In this document: in pieces, positions 55,768 to 64,000 of the stretch
Numbering within the stretch: the first letter of the stretch is position 1
Layout of the letters: every line of letters starts with the position of its first letter
Source: Parietaria judaica
Lineage: Eukaryota > Streptophyta > Magnoliopsida > Rosales > Urticaceae
Assembly (NCBI GenBank): GCA_954871525.1
Contig: OX940862.1
Coordinates: 44,323,732-44,387,731, forward strand
DNA length: 64,000 nt
Reading direction: 5' to 3'
Notes under the pieces: generated by a model
Databases searched by the model: none
What the model was told of the DNA's origin: nothing
The model's input: the letters and a program-made list of their open reading frames with translations, nothing else
Position numbers and translations under genes: made by a program

Positions 55768-57590
55768 ATGGCAAGCCGATGATCCAGCGGAAACACCTCG
55801 AGAAACCCCTCGGAGACCGCGGCGGATTACGCCGTGAAGGCCATGTTGGAGACTATCCTCAAGCAACTCGAAGAAGGCGCTGAGTCGAGAAAGGATTTCC
55901 AGACCAAATTGGAAAGCTTGTCTCAGAACCAGTCCCAAATGGAGGGGACATTGACCGAAGCAGTCAGCTCGATGAAAGCCCAACCTTCGTCAGCACCTCG
56001 GAGAGATCTCGGATGAGGAAGGAATCTAGATTTTTCCGGAATCCATGTCACTTCAGGACCAACCGAGGTGGAAAACACCCCAGGCTTAATGGAGGGGAAA
56101 AACCCTACCACGGGCCCACAAGGGCCTCAAGATCGCGGGGTCGCAACCGGCCACATTTTCACTGGACACCCCGACACCGGATTGGGAGCAATCCAATCCA
56201 ATTACGGTGCGCCAGACCAACCCAATGATTTTGGATTCCGGACCCCTCCTAAGGAGAATCATAATGCCGAGATGCAAGCCCCCCAGGCGCCAATGCGCCC
56301 GGGCTCTGCGCGAATTGGGAATGAAATGACCAATCAGATCCGCATCCGGGAGGAGACACCCCCTATGACCCGACAGGAGGCCACTCGCAACGACAAGGAC
56401 AATCCTATTGTTTACAATCCCGATCTGCCATTCCCAACATGGTTCGGAGGACTCAAATCCACGATGGAAAAGGTACAGTCCGAGGTGAAAGCGGTGAGCT
56501 CAAAGGTTCATCACGCCACCTCGGAGACTCCCGAAATTGGTCGCCTATAGAGAATCCACGAGCACGCCATTCATCTCGCTGATCACCAACGAGAAAATCA
56601 GGGACATTGAAAGAGCCAACGTCCCGCGTTACAACGGAAAGACCGATCCGAGAGCATATCTCTGGGCATTCTACATCGCGATGGGGAGAGCCGATCTCCA
56701 ACCTCACCAACGAGATTCGAGATACTGCCATATATTCGCTGAGCACCTCGTGCAGAATGCACTCGATTGGTTCTCAAGGCTGCAACCGGCCACGATCAGC
56801 TCGTTTGATCGGCTGACAACACTTTTCCTGAAGCACTTCTCCATGTGCATCGAGACGCAGACCACGGTGGCACAGCTTTACGCGCTGCAGCAAACGAAGG
56901 ATGAGCCACTGCGGAACTTCATAGCTAGATTCAAGGATGTGCTATCACGCCTTAACGGAGTAAGTGACGAGACGGCAATCGCGGCCCTGATCGCAGGGCT
57001 GTGGTACAAATCAAAATCCAGGCAGGATATCTGCGTGAACCGCTATACCTCGATCAAGGACGTAATGCACCGCGGAGGTAATTGGATTCGAGTCGAGGAG
57101 GAGCGAGTGGCCCTCGCCGCAAAATTCGATCCGACCCCGGAAACGTCCAAGTTCAACAACGCTCCAAGACCACCGCGGGATTCCGGCCACAGCAAAGGAG
57201 CCGGACCCTATCGAGGTAGTACACCTCATCCCAAGCGAAGTAATCTCCCCCCGGGTTACGTTATGAACTCAGAAAAAGACAAGGTCAACATGGCCCAAGG
57301 CAGCAACACAACACCGTAGGCAGATCCGTGGCCAAAGGACCCGAAGGCCTACTGCAAATTTCACAATGTTTTTGGACATGCAATAGCCCAATGCCGCAAG
57401 CTACAAATGGCCCTAGCGAAAAAATTGGAGCGAGATGAGATTAGTGACCTCGACATCGAGGCCTTGAACCCAAGGTTACAAGGAAGCACATGCCCGGAAG
57501 AAGATCCGGCAACCTCAAAAAAGAGGAAGCACAAGAAAAACCGAGCTCCCCCGCCCGGGGGAAGCCCCTGACACCCCCTTTGAAAAAAGG
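55768..57590 (+). pseudogene. Tat-3 gag, broken
   Basis: The ATG at 55768 opens MASR and meets a stop at once; the same frame then runs to 56550 with one more stop at 56014. It encodes a coiled coil (LKQLEEGAESRKDFQTKLES) and a Pro/Gly-rich stretch. Near 56550 the frame shifts; the capsid part (56537-57319) has NVPRYNGKTDPRAYLWAFYI, AQLYALQQTKDEPLRNFIAR and DETAIAALIAGLWYKSK, as in Tat-B gag. A stop at 57317 precedes the zinc finger YCKFHNVFGHAIAQC (57353) and a Lys-rich tail ending at a stop near 57570. Confidence 0.82.
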
Positions 57591-57774
57591 GGAAAACAGG
57601 TCAACGACGTCGAAGATGCTAGCCAAGAGAAGCAATCCCAAGTCATCAACGTGATAATGGGAGGATCTCAGTACTGCAAGCCATCGGTCAATTTGATTAA
57701 GGCACACCAACGGAAACTACAGTCAGACGCACCTCGTCAGACCTCGCAAGGGCAAGAAGCCCTAATCACATTCA

Positions 57775-58118
57775 AGTAAAGCGAAGCTCGAGAGCTCGCA
57801 GGGCCACATAACGACGCATTGGTCATAACCCTAAACATCGCAAACTGGGAAACCAAAAGTGTCCTCATCGATAACGGAAGCTCCGCGGACGTAATTTTCC
57901 AATCAACTCTAAGCCAAATGAAAATAAGGCCAGAGGATATCAATAGCGAAACGGTCCCTCTCACCGGTTTCAGTGGTCACTCCGTGAACACAATAGGGGA
58001 GATCAAGCTCCCCGTAATGGCGGGAGGTGTGAACACGACAACCAAATTCCTGATCATCGACTGCCCGTCGCCATATAATGCAATCCTAGGGAGGGAGGCC
58101 ATGGCTGCACGCAATTAA
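57775..58118 (+). pseudogene. Tat-3 protease, active site present
   Basis: Reads GPHNDALVITLNIANWETKS, then VLIDNGSSADVIF with the catalytic Asp in DNGSSAD (about 57867-57890), then TVPLTGFSGHSVNTIGEIKL and DCPSPYNAILGR. Open for 99 codons; stops at 57778 and 58116 cut it from gag and RT. It is an aspartic protease of the retropepsin type that would process the polyprotein. Confidence 0.85.
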
Positions 58119-58399
58119 GGCAAAACCATCGACGTATCACCAAAGTTTTCAGTTCCCGAGCGATGAAGGAATCAAAGAAATCCGAGGTGACCAAGCCATG
58201 GCACGAAGATGCTACATGAACAGCTTTTTGTTCTCCAAGCAAATCACGGTGAATCAGGTAAAGCAATTAAAGCATCCACAAATAAACGAGGTTAAAAATA
58301 CCTTGGAAGAAGACAACGAGTCTCCAACAATCGAGATGGTACGCAAGTCCCCATCGATGAAAATAACCCCAAAAATACTGTCAGGATCGGGAGCGAGCT

Positions 58400-59260
58400 G
58401 AAGGGAGAAATCCTCAAGCGGCTCATCAAATTCTTAAAAACGAATGAAGAATTATTCGCCTGGTCCCACGAGGACATGCCAGGAATCAGCCGGGAAATCA
58501 TTTCGCATCAGCTCAACATTTATCCAAGATTCAGAACAATCAAACAAAAAAGACAAAAGGTGGCCCCGGACCGTTCCAAGGAAGTTAACGAAGAGGTCAA
58601 AAAGCTTCTCAAGACAGGATCGATCCGCGAGATAAAATACCCCGACTGGCTGGCAAACACGGTCGTAGTCAATAAGAAAAGTGGAAAATGGAGGGTGTAC
58701 ATCGATTTCACCGACACAAACAAGGCATGTCCTAAAGACAGCTTTCCGCTCCCACACATCGACAGACTTGTCCAGGTGACGTGCGAACACGAGTTGTTTT
58801 CCTTCATGGATACATTTTCCGGTTATAACCAAATCCTGATGCACCCCGAGGACCAAGAAAAAACTTTGTTCATAACTGAACGAGGAATCTATTGCTACAA
58901 GGTAATGCCCTTCAGGCTGAAGAACGCCGGGGCAACCTACCAACGACTCGTGAACAAAATATTCTCTGAATACCTCGGAAAGACCATGGAAGTCTACATA
59001 GACGACATGCTGGAAGTTTACATAGACGACATTAATAGGACCATGGAAGTCTCCATAGACGACATTAATAGGATCATATCGCTCACCTCGAGCAATGCTT
59101 CGAGATGCTAAAGAAGTACCAAATGAAATTGAACCCTTCAAAGTGTTCATTCGGAGTGTCGTCGGGAAAAAAATTCTCGGATACCTTGTCACACAACGTG
59201 GCATCGAGGAAAACCTAGACCAAATAAACTCCCTGCTAAAAATGCCGTCACCTCGCAGCG
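58400..59260 (+). pseudogene. Tat-3 reverse transcriptase with a triplicated active-site segment
   Basis: The open piece 58476-59111 has MPGISREIISHQLNI, WRVYIDFTDTNKACPKD, SFMDTFSGYNQILMHPEDQE and FRLKNAGATYQRLVNKIF. At the catalytic site the segment EVYIDD occurs three times in a row (58989, 59013, 59046; the last as EVSIDD). The frame shifts after it, and the sequence that should follow (Leu-Glu-rich helix) is read in other frames before KILGYLVTQRGIEENL at about 59170. The polymerase cannot be functional. Confidence 0.88.
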
Positions 59261-60527
59261 TGAAAGAAGTTCAGCGGCTAACAGGGCGGATCGCGGCCCT
59301 AAACCGATTCATATCGAGATCGAGCGACAAATGTCTTCTTTTCTACAAAATGCTAAAAGGAAACAAAAAGTTTGAATGGACGGACAAATGCGAACAAACT
59401 TTTCAAGAGCAGAAAAAGTATTTGTCCACCCCACCAATATTGGTCAGCCCTGTCACCGACGAACCACTCTTAATTTACCTCGCAGTAACTACCTACACGG
59501 TAAGCAGCGTGCTCGTCAGGGAAGACCGAGGTGATCAGAAGCCTATCTTCTACACCAGCAAGTCACTAAAAGACGTGGAAACTAGATATCCCACCATGGA
59601 GAAAGTGGCGTTTGCCCTCGTCACCGCGGCAAGGAAATTAAGGCCGTATTTCCAAGCGCACACCATCGTGGTGATGACGCTATAGCCACTACGATCGGTG
59701 CTACATAGCCCAAATCAGTCCGGAAGGTTAACGACATGGGCAGTGGAACTCAGCGAGTTCGACATCGAATATAAGATAAGAACGTGCACAAAATCACAGG
59801 TCTTAGCTGACTTCATTGTAGAATTGAACACTGGAAAACCGGAGGACAAATCGATGGATGAAGCATGGACACTGAAAGTGGATGGCTCCTCGAACCAAAA
59901 CGGGTCAGGAGTAGGAATTCACCTCATCACCCCAAGCGGTGAGGTGATCGAGCAATCTTTTCGCCATAATTTCAAGGCCTCGAACAATGAAGCCGAATAC
60001 AAAGCCGTGATCACCGGCCTCAAGCTAGCACGAGCAGCTGGGGCGCGGAATGTCAAATCTTACTCTGACTCAAAGTTAGTAACAAGCCAGATAGCGGGGG
60101 AATACGAAGAAAAAGATAAAAGGATGAACGCCTACCTAACCGTTGTGAACCAACTGATCAAAACGTTCAAAAAAGCCGAGATAGACCAGATCCCAAGAAG
60201 CAAGAACGCGCAAGCCGATGCACTGGAAGGATTAGCATCCACTTCGGACCCCGATGTGAAACGTATCATCCCGGTAGAAACAATAGATGCACCAAGCATC
60301 GACTTAACGGTCCACAGCATCGAGCTCAGTCTAGAAGACTTGAGAACTCCAGTAATTAAATTCCTACGAGGTGACGAAACACCTCGGGATCGACAAGAAG
60401 CCAGAAAACTGAGGGCCAAAAGCTCAAGGTTATGTTTAATAAACGACATGCTCTACAAACGAAGCTTCAGTGGGCCGAACCTCAAGTGTTTGGGGGAGGA
60501 CGAAGCGAAGAACGTCATCCATGAGGT
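59261..60527 (+). pseudogene. Tat-3 tandem RNase H domains
   Basis: The first RNase H has EPLLIYLAVTTYTVSSVLV, KPIFYTSKSLKDVETRYPTM and AARKLRPYFQAHTIVVM, then a TAG at 59683. The second is within a 279-codon frame: WTLKVDGSSNQNGSG (Asp), NNEAEYKAVITGL (Glu), SYSDSKLVTSQ (Asp), QADALEGLAST (Asp), so all four catalytic residues are present. The frame continues into the start of integrase before it is cut near 60530. Confidence 0.88.
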
Positions 60528-61542
60528 GCTTGGCTAACAAAATCAAAAGACAGGGATTCTTCTGGCCCACTATGTTAAAAGACAGCGAATTGCATGTAAG
60601 AAAATGCGACGCGTGTCAAAAGCACGCGCCAACAATCAGCCAGCCCGCGCTAAAGTTGTCTTCAGTCAAGGTTCCCTATCCATTCATAAAATGGTCTATG
60701 GATATTGTCGGACCAATGCCAGCGGCAAAGGGTCTAACAAGGTTCCTACTAATAGCAACTGATTACTTTACGAAGTGGGTAGAAGCCAAGGCCTACGTAC
60801 ACAAAAAGGACGTAGACGCGGAAAATTTCAGGTGGAAAGATATAATCTGCAGATACGGGCTCTCGAAAGAGATCATCGCAGACAAAGGACCACAATTTAT
60901 CTCAAGCAGATTCAAAAAATTCTGCGCCACGCAAGGAATCTCTCTTAATACCTCGACCGCAAGATACCCACAAGGAAACAGACATTCCGAGGTGGCGAAT
61001 CGAACGATAATTGATGGGATCAAAAATAGGTTAGACAGCAAAAAAGGGAGATGGCCCAAAGAATAAAACGGGGTGCTATGGGCATACCGAACCACACCTC
61101 GTCGGGCCACCGGAGAAACACCATTCACGCTGGTATACGGATCCGAGGCGATGGTGCTAGCTGAGGAGGAATCTCTAAGCTTAAGACGAGAATTTTGTCC
61201 GATCGACCAGACTAAAATGAAGAAATGTTAAAAGATCAGCTCGACCACATCGAGGAACAAAGAGAAAGAGCTTTGAGCAGGAACGTAAATTACCAGAGGG
61301 TAACAGAAAGATACTACAACTCGAAAGTTCGACTTCGTTCGTTCAAAGTAGGAAACCTGGTACTTTGCAAGGTGTTTCAAAACACCTCAAAATTAAATGC
61401 TGGAAAGCTGGGGATAAACTGGGAGGGACCATACATCGTGTCCAATATAGTGAAACCCGGCGTATATAGACTAATTAATTCGGACGGACTTAAAGTCCTC
61501 CGAAATTGGAACACCCAACACCTAAAAAGATATTATTCTTAA
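60528..61542 (+). pseudogene. Tat-3 integrase, zinc finger partly deleted
   Basis: The zinc-binding start is damaged: after NVIHEV the sequence jumps to LANKIKRQGFFWPTM, so the segment with the second His (ECGNHSGGR in Tat-B) is missing and the frame changes. CDACQKHAP and the core KWSMDIVGPMP (first Asp), ADKGPQFISSRF (second Asp, with Asn changed to Lys after it) and NRHSEVANRT (Glu) follow. A stop at 61064, a frame change and a stop near 61230 precede the C-terminal part (61225-61542) with GINWEGPYIVSNIVKPG and a final HLKRYYS. Confidence 0.85.
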
Positions 61543-61683
61543 TAGAATAAATATCACCTCGAACTACGTAGTGGCTTGATCCTGGTAAACTCGGGTACAT
61601 AGGTAGCCTAACGCAGGCACAGCCTAATCCTTCCTAAATTCGATAGATCACCCCGATCAAATCTTATTTCTTCTTTGACAATA

Positions 61684-61698
61684 CCCCCCCCCCCCCCC
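61684..61698. repeat. poly-C run of 15
   Basis: Fifteen consecutive C flanked by ATA and GGGG. Such runs are prone to length errors in sequencing and replication. Confidence 0.9.
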
Positions 61699-62100
61699 GG
61701 GGTGAGAGCATGGGAACGACCCAGCTCTCGCCACTTAAGAGCAACATCGAAGCTCATAAGGATGAGGAAAAAATGCTTACAAACGTACCAAAGCACCTCA
61801 AGTCAAGCAAACACATCAAGAAAATACCTTTTCCTAGCCTATACATCTCGGCCGCACAAACATCCAAAAATCTCCTCGGATTCGATTTCAAAGTAAGGCT
61901 CACTCTTTCATTTCGACATAAAAGTGACCCGAAAAGAAAACATATGCAGGGTCGATTAACCGAATTGCGCGGGAGTATACGCAAAGGTAAATACCGGGGC
62001 ACGCAAGCAAAGAAGGAAATAAAGGATGACGAGACGAAGATTTATTGAAAGGGAAACACAGAGTTTCAACAACAAAAGTCACCTCGTGACAACACTCAGG

Positions 62101-62220
62101 TCGGACTCCCAACCAAAAAAGGTGAATGAATCCTGAACTGGAAATTTAAAAGCACCCACGTTGGACTCCCAACCAAAAAAATGTGCGCATTGTCTTAAAT
62201 GCAAGCAAATTGGACTAAAG
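62101..62220. repeat. 60-bp duplication in the Tat-3 spacer
   Basis: (TC/TT)GGACTCCCAACCAAAAAA occurs at 62101 and 62161. The sequence after each copy is only loosely similar. Confidence 0.6.
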
Positions 62221-62249
62221 CAAGAAAAAACAAAAAAAGGGTAAACTCC

Positions 62250-64000
62250 TGAGCTGGTTAGTTCTCCTCGTCGGCTTCGTTGTCATGGCCTCCGGCCTCC
62301 TTCTCCTCCAAGTCATCTCCCACGACCTCGTTCTCGCCAAGCGCAGCACCTAGGGTGTCCTCCACACCAACGGCAGCATCGAGGGCCTCTTCTTGGCTCC
62401 CTTCGATGGGGAGAGTGTGGTCACGGCGCTTGTCCAAGGCGTCGGCAGGGCGAGACGAGGTGGGACTCAAGGTCGGAGAGGATCAGGAACCGGCGGCACG
62501 AGGCGGAGCACCACCTGGGAAATGAAACCCATCACAATCATTCCACCAAAGATTCCTACGCACGTAGCAGCTCTGAAAAATCAAGCATGTACCTTGGGAT
62601 CCTTGGGTAGAGGTAAATTTTTCTAGCTGGAGTCCGAGTTTATAAATGGTGTCATTGCGGCGCTCTATTTTCTTATTGAGTTTATAAATGGTGTCATTGC
62701 GGCGCTTCTCGGAGTCGCTGAGACCACCTCGTTCTTAGCCTCTTGGAGCTCCTCAGTCGCTTTCAGCAAACCTTCACGAGCTGCCTTTAAGCTCCGCTCA
62801 AGTGCTCCGACCCTGGCCACCTTGGCTCGAAACGACGACAACTCGTCTTAGAGAGATCGGGATCTGCTGCGCTCCTCGGAGACCTGGGCCTGCAATTTCT
62901 CGGCCATCTCCTTCTGGAAATCGACATCCAGCCTCGACGAGTACAGGTTCTCCTCCACCTTGCGAAGTTTTGCTTGAGCGTCCCGCGCCTCCTTTTCCCT
63001 TTCAGCATGTTGGGTCTCAACTTCCTTCAGACGCCCGCCGGACCCCGCCTCGGTGACTTCGAGCCTTAAGGCCTCAACATCCTTCTCATACGCGAGAACC
63101 ATCTGTTTCATCGCGGTTAGAAACTGCTAACAATAATTACGCGGTGAGAAATACCTCGGTATACCAATATCTCTGTAACAAAATCACGGAACTTTCCTTC
63201 ACGCAGTTATGCGCCGCCTTCTCGTATTCCCTGCCATGCAACAGGGAAAGCACGTCGAAGGGGTGACTGCGGCGAGCCCAGCTGGCCACAAAGCGCAAGG
63301 ATGCTCGGGGAGAACAACCAGGGAGTGAGAACTTGCGAACGCAATCAAAATCGACTGAGTGCCCGGACGTCCTTCAGATCCCGAACGGCTGCTACCCCCC
63401 TCCCAGGCCATCAGGGCCTTTGGCTTCTCATCTTGGCGGCGAGGAGGCGCGACGTACCCTAGAGGTTTCGACCGCGTCAACCTGGTCTGGCGCTCCGAGA
63501 TCACTTTCCCCTTTTTTGGAGAAACCACGTTCACCTCGGCAAGCTCGGGGGAGAGGTCGCGCTTCTTCGGACGAGGTACACCACCGTCCGACGACCTCGC
63601 AGGAACGACCTTCTCTTCGAGGCCCGCTTCAGAACGTGCCCTGGCATCAAGCGCCACTTCGCCCTTCACCTTGACGCGTCAGGATGACTGAGCCTCCTGC
63701 GCCTTTGCCACCAATGTCTCCAATAAAGCATCCTCGGGGGTCTAATCAGTCCCTGAGGAAATGTAGCGGACGACTTGGGCAGGCTCCTTGCGGCGTTCAG
63801 GGAATGAAGGCTGGCTGCTCGAAGACTTCATGGACTCTTGGGACCCTACGAAACAAAAGGGACGAGGTGAGAAACACCTTGGAAATATCCAAGAAAAAAT
63901 CCTATGAGGCGGAACGAAGAACGTACCCAAGGCGGACAATGGAGGGGCTAGGATCAGTTGACCCGCGTCGGTCCAAAATTTCCAGTAACCAGAGTTACGG
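62250..64000 (-). pseudogene. Tat-3 antisense extra gene, C-terminal half (partial)
   Basis: Runs on the minus strand against pol; its start lies beyond the right edge. Plausible introns are 63846-63926 (GTACGT...CGTAG), about 63129-63204 (GTGAAG...GCAG) and a short one near 62573-62592. Recognisable parts in reading order: a Ser/Lys-rich segment near 63800, a basic stretch with KKRDLSPELAEVNVVSPKKG (63500s), a coiled coil with KEVETQHAEREKEARDAQAK (62848-63111), and an acidic tail (NEVVGDDLEEKEAGGHDNEA) ending at 62258. Stops near 63735 and 62850 break it. The layout mirrors Tat-B, but sequence similarity is low by eye. Confidence 0.6.
62636..62706. repeat. 42-bp in-frame duplication in the antisense gene
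   Basis: GAGTTTATAAATGGTGTCATTGCGGCGCT (29 bp) occurs exactly at 62636-62664 and 62678-62706. The 42-bp step adds 14 codons and keeps the frame. Confidence 0.9.

Larger units (their letters stand above)
61543..62249 (+). other. spacer after Tat-3 pol
   Basis: Contains the Tat-typical GAACTACGTAGTGGCTTGATCC...GGTACATAGGTAGCC (61560-61610), a poly-C run and a 60-bp duplication. No gene recognised. This is where Tat-B has its 39-bp array. Confidence 0.6.
54993..64000 (+). mobile_element. Tat-3: Tat-lineage Ty3/gypsy element, runs off the right edge
   Basis: Left LTR (about 54993-55697), primer-binding site, gag, protease, RT, double RNase H and integrase on the plus strand, followed from 62250 by an antisense extra gene on the minus strand. 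The right LTR is outside the window. It belongs to a different family from Tat-A/B: LTR shorter (about 0.7 kb), no 39-bp array, protein sequences clearly diverged. Each gene carries stops or frameshifts. Confidence 0.9.

Noticed and set aside
1..64000. tRNA, rRNA, telomere repeats or organelle-derived inserts
   Set aside because: Looked for by eye on both strands and not seen; the only tRNA-like words are retrotransposon primer-binding sites.

Overview
The window is repeat-dense nuclear DNA of a flowering plant. It carries Tat-lineage and Tekay/Del-type Ty3/gypsy LTR retrotransposons, large TG...CA LTRs of a third family, hAT-like and other small inverted-repeat DNA elements, and tandem arrays. 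I recognise no complete cellular protein gene, tRNA or rRNA. The only hint of a host gene is a possible first exon on the minus strand near 393-482. The species cannot be named from this sequence.

Left end (1-7490): AT-rich DNA with small DNA-element relics. These are a GC-rich TCGCCG repeat (about 1978-2200) followed by a TTTACA/TGTAAA-rich stretch, a MITE (3213-3399), an Ac/Ds-like hAT element (3581-4378), five 23-25 bp hairpins (4488-4705), a second MITE (5229-5601), and three degenerate copies of one unit (5660-7490).

First nest (about 7530-26220): four layers. An old LTR of family C in minus orientation (C-2, 24181-26220) was entered by a Tat element (Tat-A). Its right LTR (13576-13777 plus 23963-24180) now contains another family C LTR (C-1, 13778-23962). 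C-1 was split by a Tekay-type chromovirus (14813-22914) flanked by the exact duplication CGTTT.

Second nest (27833-51410): a diverged family C LTR (C-3) contains a non-coding element D (about 29650-34145), which holds an almost intact family C LTR (C-4, 30368-33119). C-3 also contains a 4.1-kb solo LTR (34215-50966, duplication TTTCT). That solo LTR was entered by a complete but disabled Tat element (Tat-B, 34260-46905, duplication AATAC).

Right end (51411-64000): degenerate LTR material, two adjacent tandem arrays (about 160 bp and 47 bp periods), a relic of Tat gag, a minus-oriented Tekay-like LTR piece, and a third Tat element (Tat-3, from about 54993) that runs off the right edge.

All three Tat copies share one layout: gag, protease, RT, two RNase H domains and integrase on one strand. 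Between pol and the 3' LTR, on the opposite strand, lies an extra gene that appears to be spliced and encodes a coiled-coil protein. In Tat-B this antisense gene has its own TATA box inside a CTCGAG palindrome and converges on pol, with a 39-bp tandem array at the meeting point. Every coding region in the window is broken, so any movement of these elements would have needed proteins supplied by other copies.
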